The translations under genes were made by a program, and so were the position numbers. Positions 17,820 through 24,496 of a DNA stretch of 24,496 bases are shown piece by piece. The notes under the pieces are model-generated. The model worked only from the letters and a program-made list of their open reading frames with translations, was not told the origin of the DNA and did no database searches. The stretch comes from Gnetum montanum (taxonomy: Eukaryota; Streptophyta; Gnetopsida; Gnetales; Gnetaceae): assembly GCA_015680685.1 (NCBI GenBank), contig MNCI01030730.1, positions 1-24,496 on the forward strand, in the 5' to 3' direction. Position 1 is the stretch's first letter; every line of letters begins with the position of its first letter.

Positions 17820-18572
17820 CAATGCCTAGGCATACAATTGAAGGGAAGTCTTTTAGCAGCCAAGTAGTGAAACTCTTATAGTCTATTTGAGAGTTAAAGT
17901 ATTTTCCAAGTGCCCATAGTAGGAGGTCTATGTGTGGATGGATCTTTATTCAAGAATTATGTACCTGAGCACATCTTGTGTATGGTAATAAAGATGAGCT
18001 CTTTGATTCATCCTTGCAACACTTAAGATTTGTTTTCTTACACATTTCTTTTATTTTATTTTCTTATGCATTTATTTTATTTTATGCATTTTACGTTTCA
18101 GTTATTAGCACAGTAATTCATTTTGATCAATTAAGAAAATTGTTAAATTACACAAGCATGACCACTTCAAGCATGCATGTAATGCTTGGTAACCCAGTAA
18201 TGATTAGCATTTGGTAATCCTAGTAGTGTTGCATTAGTTCAAGATGTGTACAGTAGGTGGGAATGGATGCTAGTGTTAGGATTAGTTAGAACTTAGTTAA
18301 TGAGTAGTTAAGTTAAATTAGTCACTTAGTTACCTCTCTCCTTCCCTACTAACGTAAGATATAAAAGCATAAAAGCTATAAAAATCATATGTCTCAAGAT
18401 TACTTAACCATATAATCGTGAGATATAGGTAAGCTTGGGAAGACAATGATCAACCAACCCATACTTGTTCCACAAGGGCTCATAAGCACTTAGTCCTTGG
18501 AATTCGACTGGATAATGCATGAAACACTCGTATTTGTATGGTTGAGCATAAGGGTACCTCACCACTCATCAT

Positions 18573-18590
18573 TAGCACTGTTGTTGGGGA
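18573..18590 (+). other. Primer-binding site, Athila/Tat type
   Basis: TAGCACTGTTGTTGGGGA matches TGGCGCCGTTGCCGGGGA at 13 of 18 positions, and all five differences are transitions. It is the same site as at 2028 in copy 1, and the gag ATG follows at 18708. Confidence 0.7.
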
Positions 18591-18707
18591 CTTAGTTGTT
18601 TCTACGCTAACTAGAACATAGGAAATCATTCACATCATTGGAACGAACCCTTAGAGTTGGTTGAGAAAATAATAAACAAGAATACATTGCACACTCAACA
18701 GACAAGT

Positions 18708-20692
18708 ATGTCTCCTTCTTCATACAAAAGTGCCTCACTATCTAGGTCTAAAACAGGAAATAGTCGTTGGCGTAATACACATGACATTGATCTACTAGTC
18801 CCTCAACAAGTTCGAGTGTTATATGTTAATCTCGATGAGTATATATCAGACTTCACCTTTATACTCCATCAAACGAACAACTGCGTTGGTGAGACTTAGA
18901 AGGTAACATAGTGTTACCTCATGATCATTCAGTCCCAAGCATGCTTCTTCATGCTCTCACATGAATTTCCATGCCATACTTACATGCAGAATATGTTGTG
19001 CAAGACCATGACTAAAGAGAATACTGTCCCACAGAGGCACAACATCAAAGGAACTTGCAACAGGAGAGACATCATAAGTCTTTGAAGGGTTAGTGGTCCT
19101 AGGATGCCCCACATGTCTTAAGAGAAAATGAGGGTGGTGAACCTACCTTAGGCAGTTAGGCACACAACGATGTTCCTCCCCTTAACTTTGGCCAAGGGGT
19201 TGTGTATCAGAACTTTCATTTCACTATTCATAACCTAGGTTCTGATACCCATGGGCACAAAGGATCTGAAAAAGAGACATGAACTCATGATAAAGGTGGA
19301 AATTTTGATCATGATCACGATCAGGGTTGAGACCATATAAGAGAAGGTAGTAGACACCGTCATGGTGATGGTTCTTCTTCATCTTCATCTTCATCATCTC
19401 GTTCACCCTCTCCTTCAATATTTGGATGTGATCATAAAGAAAAAGACCATGGGGATAAAGGTAGGAAAAGTGGAAGTTATAGATGAAACAGCCAGGAAAG
19501 GGAAATAGGGCACCCTAGAGAGTCACAACATAGAATAAGGGAGAGTAGGAAACAACATAGGCATCATAGACACCATGGATGAGACAATCACGATGAACCC
19601 GTCCTCACTACTTGAAGTATGTTGGACATAACTGAGGCTATTAGAATTCCAACAAGGCATCAAAAAAATAGTAGGATCTAGAGATTAGATATGAACAACA
19701 TCCCACGATTTGAAGGGGGATGCAACACTAATCCTTAGAATCATTTACAAGCATTCCATGATGTGTGTGCCTTACAAAACATAGAAAATAAATGGAAAAA
19801 ACTTAAGTTGTTCCCACATAGATTAGTTAAAGAAGCAGAAAGTTGGTACCAGTCTTTAGAGCTAGAATCCATTAGTAGTTGCAGTACTATGTTAGAACTA
19901 TTTAATGAAAAGTACTAAATGTACTCCTAAGTGTCTAACTTGAGAAAGCAAATCCAAGGCTGGAATCAAGGAGGACATGAACCCTTGGATGCTTCCATGG
20001 GCCAATACTATACACTATTACATTGTTGTCCTAGCCATGGTCATTCGCAAAGGGATCAACTATGCCATCTTGTAGATGGGATTAGGCATGAAATCAGAAG
20101 AACCCTTGGGACTTATGCCCAAGGAAGACTATCTAAGCTTAGGTTCCATCAAATCCAAAGACTATTGGAGCAAGTTGCTAAGGAAGAAGGTGAGCTACGA
20201 AAGAGAGAAAGTGTGTAAGAGTATAACTAAGATCCTTCCCTTCAGAATAGGGGAGTAATATTTTGTGAGGATGAAGAAGAGTCACCACTTGAATAGATGT
20301 TGGATAGGAAAACTTTGCCTATCCAAAAGATGACATTAGAAGTTTTGGCAAAGGTAGACCAAATGTGGGATTCTCAAGACAATAGATTTCAAATTATTCT
20401 TAAAATAGTAGAGGAGTCTAGAGAGCAAGGTAGTGATCATGAGAAAAGAAAAATAAGAGAGACTAAACATGCACATAACAAGGGTAAGAGTAAAGTTTCC
20501 ATCATTGAAGAGGTTGTGGATTTGGAAATAGACAATGATAGTGGATGCGAGATATGTCAATATGACTATCCTAAGGGATGTTTCCCTATAATCTCACATT
20601 TTCAGGAGTCTAGGGTGTATGCACTCAACCCAAAATTAAAAAAAAGGCAAATACCCCAAAGGTTACCTTATCCTCAAGGTAACCCAAGGTAG
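18708..20692 (+). pseudogene. Family A copy 2 gag (relic)
   Basis: Starts at ATG 18708 (MSPSSYKSASLSRSK), with a stop at 18897 and a frame change before 19300. A segment rich in Asp, His and Arg is followed by nine Ser codons (19373-19399). RLDMNNIPRFEGG (about 19685-19723) opens the capsid domain. It then has AESWYQSLELESISS, a run up to NEKY (19913), then LLHCCPSHGH (about 20018), the family's L-L-x-x-C-P-x-H-G motif. Near the end CEICQYDYPKGC (20546-20581) is a zinc-knuckle relic in which His is Tyr. A Pro/Gln-rich region follows. Stops include 19679, 19736, 19916, 19928, 20216, 20228 and 20294. Confidence 0.8.
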
Positions 20693-21658
20693 TTTCACCA
20701 ACCCTTAACATATTATCCTAGTGGAACTCCACCACAACCGATTGAGAAATATCAACAATGGTAGCACCCACAATCATGAGGAATGCCACCACCAAGGCAA
20801 TAATATCCTTACTAGCAACCTAACCTGTATGGATATTACATGCAACAGCCAATCTTCCCACGTGACTCTACTAGCCACGTCACTCCTCAACCTCACTACC
20901 AATCCCTTGAGTATTATGGGACTCCCTCTTCTAAAGACAATATTCCGCAAGCATATCATCCTTCTCATCCAGCCACATCTCTTCCACCAATAGATCCACT
21001 ACCATCTACTCCCGTGATGCATGGTGAAATCCCTACCCAACCACAGTAATGTAACACCACAAGGGTTGTTAACTGTCAACCTACTGTTGGTTCCAACAAC
21101 CACATGAAGAAAAGACCTTTGTTTATAATCAACAGTTCAACCAAGCCCTTGCAATCACAAGCAGTTGATTCCTTAGACACCTTAGTATCAATCAAAACTT
21201 ATGAGCCTCGTTCAATCCAATCACCACACTCAATGCATAGAGTCATGCTAACACATGATGTCACTGATTGGATCAAAGCAGACCACCTTCCCAAGAAATT
21301 ATCTAATCCTAGGAATCCTCTGATATACTTAAAAATCACTAAAAATGTGTTGTGCAAGGCTCTTTTGGATTCAGGTTCCTATGTCAACTTGATTTCTCAA
21401 GAAATGTACAAGGCCTGGAACCTGCCTCCATTGGAAAAGAACAAAATCCTTCTAGAGTTGGCCAACCAATCCTTCACTATCCCATTGGGATTTGTGGAAG
21501 ACATTGTTACCATTGTTTGTGGATGGTCATACCTTGCTAACTTCCTAGTGATTCAGGTAAACAATGGTAAGGGAGACTTCCCAATCATAATGGGAAGAGC
21601 ATGGCTAAGCACCATCAATGTATGCCTAGGAATCTATGATATTTCCCTAAAAATATGA
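20693..21658 (+). pseudogene. Family A copy 2 Pro-rich linker and aspartic protease (relic)
   Basis: To about 21100 the frame is Pro/Gln/Tyr-rich with stops at 20762, 20777, 20801, 20813 and 21047. From 21104 to 21658 a 184-codon stretch is open and carries the protease. LCKALLDSGSYVNLISQEMY has the catalytic D-S-G intact (Asp codon 21368-21370), followed by ELANQSFTIPLGFVEDI, the family's L-A-D-R-S-x-x-x-P-x-G-x-x-E-D flap region. Then come NFLVIQV and FPIIMGRAWLST, the I-L-G-R-P-F-L block. This is the best-preserved domain of the window and might fold. Without the flanking polyprotein it has no evident role. Confidence 0.85.
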
Positions 21659-22993
21659 AAGGAAAATACATTCAGAAAGATCAAGAAGAAAAATGTTTCA
21701 TGCATTACATATACTGACATAGGGTGTAATTGAGTGCAAAGATCATGGTTTGTGCACAGTTTGGCATTTCCTGCATGCAATTAATGTGAACAAGTGATTA
21801 ACATATAAATATGCCTGTATGTAGTAACCAAATGATAGAAAGAATCCCAGTGGTTGATAGTTGATCAAGAAAGAAATTCACTCATATGCATGGAACCAAC
21901 TGAGGGTTTGACTTATGCTTTCATCAATAGCATAGACGCATTAGACCAAGTCCACTGCCAACTTCCAAGTTTGAACCTTGAAAATATCAACTTGCGGAAC
22001 TTGGAAATCCCTAAGAAATTTAAGCAAGAGCCCCTTAAGCTAAAACCATTGCCCCCTGGTATGGAATACATGTTTCTTAAAAATGGAAAATCAGTAATTA
22101 TCAATGCTAAGATTGCTCCTCAATAAAAAGAAGAATTGTTGAAGGTAATAAATAAATGGTTAGAAGCCTTTTCTTTGTCACATCCCAAATTAACTAGAAT
22201 AGATCCTAAGATATGTCAACATAGAACTTACACTAACCCCTCCATGAAGCCTTGAAGAAAACCACAAAGGTGATTGAACCCTAAGCTAAAGCAAGTAGTT
22301 AAGGAAGAAATTGAACATCTTCTCAAGCCTAGGTTCATATATCCCATTGCTGATAGCAAATGGGTTAGCCCCTTAGTTATTGTACCTAAAAAGGGAGGAA
22401 AATGGAGGGTGTGCATAGATTTCAAGCTACTAAATATTGCAACATTCAAAGATTACATTCCATTGCCATTTTTCAACCAAGTCTTAGACACCATCACAAG
22501 GCATCACTATTACAATTTTCTAGATGGATATAGTGGATATAACCAAATACAAATAGCCCCAGAAGACCAAGCAAAGACTACGTTCACTAGTCCTTATAGA
22601 ACATTCTCATAACAATAGATGTCATTTGGCTTGTGCAATGCCCCTACAACATTTCAATGACTAGTTCTAAGCATATTCCAATAGTAGATAGGGAATGGCA
22701 TGGAGGTCTTTATGGATGACTTCTCCACTTATGAAGCAAACTTCGATCAAGCCTTGGACTATTTGAAGCAAGTGTTAAAAAGATGTGTAGAAACCAATTT
22801 AAGGTTCAACTAGCAGAAAAGCCATTTGATGGTCCAAGAAGGCATAGTACTAGGGCACAAAATCTCATACATAGGGATAGAGGTAGACCTTGAGAAAATC
22901 AAAATTATCCAAGGAATTACCAATCAACCTAAAACTGTCAAAGATATTTGATCATTCCTTGGACATACTGGCTACTATAGGAGATTTATTGAG
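21659..22993 (+). pseudogene. Family A copy 2 reverse transcriptase (relic)
   Basis: After a decayed spacer (to about 21853, six stops) a linker leads into RT in frame 2. NPKLKQVVKEEIEHLL (22274 on) and VSPLVIVPKKGGKWRVCIDF are motifs 1-2. FLDGYSGYNQI holds the first catalytic Asp (22523-22525). MSFGLCNAPTTFQ precedes VFMDDF, whose two Asp codons are 22715-22720. GHKIS and, after a stop, SFLGHTGYYRRFI follow. All three catalytic Asp are kept, yet stops at 22124, 22253, 22271, 22610, 22616, 22658, 22682, 22685, 22811 and 22949 kill the gene. No frameshift is needed to read it. Confidence 0.85.
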
Positions 22994-23520
22994 AACTTTT
23001 CAAAGGTTTCCAAACCATTGGTAGAATTAATGAAAAAGGACATACCTTTCAAGTGGACCAGGAAATGCAAATTAGTTTTTCAAACTTTGAAACAGAAGCT
23101 AGTAGAAACACCCATTCTACAAGCTCCTAACTAGTCCAAACCATTCCATATCATGACTAACATGTCCAAATATGCTTTGGGAGTCGTACTTACATATTTA
23201 GATGACCAAAAACATCCGTATTACATCCACTATACAAGTAGAAGTATCACTGGTGCAAAACTTAACTACACTACCACAGAGAAAGAATTAATGGCTATAG
23301 TGTTTGCACTAGAAAATTTTAGATACTATGTGTTGGGATATAAAGTATATATACATACAAATCATAGTGCAATCCGTTTCCTCATGAATAAGCCAATGGT
23401 AAGCCCTCGTATCATACAATGGCTTGTAATCTTATAAGAGTTCGATTTAACGATGATTGATCACAAAGGCTCCAAGAACATAGTTGCTAATCATTTATCT
23501 TGGTTGAACTGTGACAACAA
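22994..23520 (+). pseudogene. Family A copy 2 RNase H (relic, catalytic Asp lost)
   Basis: This domain would remove RNA from the RNA-DNA hybrid. It reads FKWTRKCKLVFQTLKQKL and a stop at 23132. Then SKYALGVVL, NYTTTEKELMAIVFALENF, VYIHTNHSAIRFL, a stop at 23435, and DHKGSKNIVANHLSWL follow. The family's first Asp (in C-D-A-S) is Asn at 23159-23161, and the T-D-H Asp is Asn at 23360-23362. The A-D-H-L-S-R near the end reads ANHLSW (23486-23503). The Glu in TTEKE is intact. These changes fit G-to-A or C-to-T transitions. Confidence 0.85.
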
Positions 23521-24496
23521 AGAAGATGAGTATCCAATTTCTAATTATTTCCCTAATGAATTCCTCTTTGTAGGTGTAGTGAATAATCCATCTCCCATGG
23601 AGACAAACTGGTATAGTAGAATTCTTACCTATCTCCTCACCCAAAAAATACCACAAGAGTTAAGCCTTAATAAGAAACAACAGTTTCTTCACAAAGCCAA
23701 GTACTTTATGGAAATCAATGGGCAACTTTACAAAGTGTTCCAATGGCTTGCTTCGATGGTATGTTCCTGATATAAATCAACTACAAGTTCTCCAAGATGC
23801 TCATGAGGGTCCTTGTGGGGATCATTACAATGGGAGATGAACGAACATCAAGATCTTTCATGCAGGATATTATTGGATTACATCATTTAGGGACACCGAT
23901 CATTTTTTCCAATCTTGAGAGCACTGTCAATGTGATGAGGAATGACTACTAGAATGGAGGGTCCACAACAATGGATTCAACCATTAGAACCCTTCGACAT
24001 TTGGGGAATTGATTTTATGGGGCTAATTACACCAATGTTCAATGGAAAATATTATATTATTATTGTCATTGATTACCTAAAAAAATGGGCCAAAGTAGCT
24101 ACTATTAAATATTGTACATCATCTACAGCTACACAATTTGTTCAACAACAAATGATAAATAGGTTTGGTGTGCTACATGCACTTAGTTTAGACAATGGTA
24201 CACACATCACAGATGCAACTTTTCAAAAATTAATGCAACACTTAGGGGTTGAGCATAAGTTGACTACACCATACCACCCTCAAGAAAATAGTCAAGTAGA
24301 AGTTACCAATAGGGAGATTATGACGATATTAACAAGAACCATTAGCAAGTTTAGGTGAGACTAGAGAACTAAAATGAACGATTCTCTTTGGGCATACCAC
24401 TCCACATGAAACTCCTTATAGGCTACTCTCCCTATGAGTTAGTCTATGGTAAATTACCAACACTTCCCATTCAAACTAAGCTCCATACACTATCCA
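23521..24496 (+). pseudogene. Family A copy 2 integrase (relic, cut by window end)
   Basis: The linker is in frame 2 to about 23740. The zinc domain needs another frame (about 23740-23930): LLRWYVPDIN, VLQDAHEGPCGDHYNG, FHAGYYWITSF, then SxEHCQC. This is the H-x-x-x-C/G-G-H ... C-x-x-C pattern of gypsy integrases. Back in frame 2, DIWGIDFMG has catalytic Asp 24011-24013. LDNGTHITD has Asp 24191-24193, and QVEVTNREI has Glu 24299-24301, with exactly 35 residues between the second Asp and the Glu (DD35E). Stops follow at 24356 and 24362. The C-terminal NDSLWAY and SPYELVYGKLP need another shift. The catalytic triad is intact, but the gene is not. Confidence 0.85.

Larger units (their letters stand above)
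17640..18572 (+). repeat. 5' LTR, family A copy 2
   Basis: Non-coding DNA ending at a primer site (18573). It aligns from the TATA box onward with the LTRs at 1294-2027 and 3396-4075. Its U3 (17650-17800) is a degenerate minisatellite of GGTTACTCTAGTAGTTATTC-type units, absent from copy 1. That makes U3 the variable part of the family. The left edge is not determined: no TG boundary or target duplication could be verified. Confidence 0.75.
18573..24496 (+). mobile_element. Athila/Tat-like Ty3/gypsy internal region, family A copy 2 (right end cut off)
   Basis: Primer site, gag, protease, RT, RNase H and integrase in the gypsy order (integrase after RT). The Athila/Tat assignment rests on the primer site and on RT-RNase H-integrase wording such as VFMDDF, NYTTTEKEL and DIWGIDFMG. 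From about 19307 to 23740 everything lies in frame 2 with in-frame stops but no visible shift. The integrase region then shifts at least three times. The element continues past 24496, so its 3' LTR and any envelope-like gene cannot be seen. Confidence 0.85.

Noticed and set aside
20774-20968. Minus-strand frame and other overlapping frames in the Pro-rich gag-protease linker
   Set aside because: Frame 2 on the plus strand is continuous with gag and protease on both sides, so the others are shadows.
18573-24496. Integrated plant pararetrovirus
   Set aside because: An integrase with DD35E, an LTR with TATA box and a gypsy gag are present, and no movement-protein motif is seen.
1-24496. CRISPR array, operon or bacterial defence system
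   Set aside because: No spaced identical repeats, no ribosome binding sites in series and no intact genes. Everything recognisable is plant retroelement or plant metacaspase.

Overview
The window looks like a gene-poor, AT-rich piece of a large plant nuclear genome. It is packed with old, broken retrotransposons of several plant-type families (Ty3/gypsy of the Athila/Tat and other kinds, Ty1/copia, and a LINE) and holds the relics of one cellular gene, a plant-type (type II-like) metacaspase. A gymnosperm is a reasonable guess from the degree of decay, but nothing seen here proves it. There is no intact protein-coding gene, no convincing RNA gene and no CRISPR or bacterial feature.

Layout. 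1-1203: a gypsy relic (gag zinc knuckle, protease, start of reverse transcriptase) in one frame with stops, cut off at the RT. 1204-4075: an Athila/Tat-like element ('family A', first copy) with LTR, primer-binding site, gag, then a jump into the middle of a second LTR. 4076-5830: a copia relic (LTR end, PBS, gag, protease/pre-integrase). 5830-6430: the PBS and LTR end of another copia-like element on the minus strand. 6430-9790: a metacaspase pseudogene with its TATA box. It is interrupted at about 6780-8886 by a minus-strand gypsy RNase H/integrase fragment and a plus-strand gypsy LTR-PBS-gag fragment. 10540-11900: a minus-strand LINE reverse transcriptase relic. 13900-14830: a copia relic. 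15040-17640: non-coding DNA with two kinds of long tandem duplication. 17640-24496: a second, much longer family A element (LTR, PBS, gag, protease, RT, RNase H, integrase) that runs off the right edge.

The retroelement modules follow the usual order (LTR, PBS, gag, protease, RT, RNase H, integrase) but none could work. The long family A copy keeps one reading frame for about 4.4 kb. Its stop codons, where a conserved motif shows the ancestral codon, are mostly C-to-T or G-to-A changes, and two RNase H catalytic Asp codons became Asn in the same way. This fits decay by deamination of methylated cytosine in a silenced element.

The most informative object is the metacaspase pseudogene. Its pieces match the N-terminal strand, the catalytic p20 block and the p10 block, with the nucleophilic Cys position replaced by Ser, two frameshifts in p10, and a nested insertion of about 2.1 kb. 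I found no previously undescribed system. The unusual structures are repeats inside LTRs and untranslated leaders.
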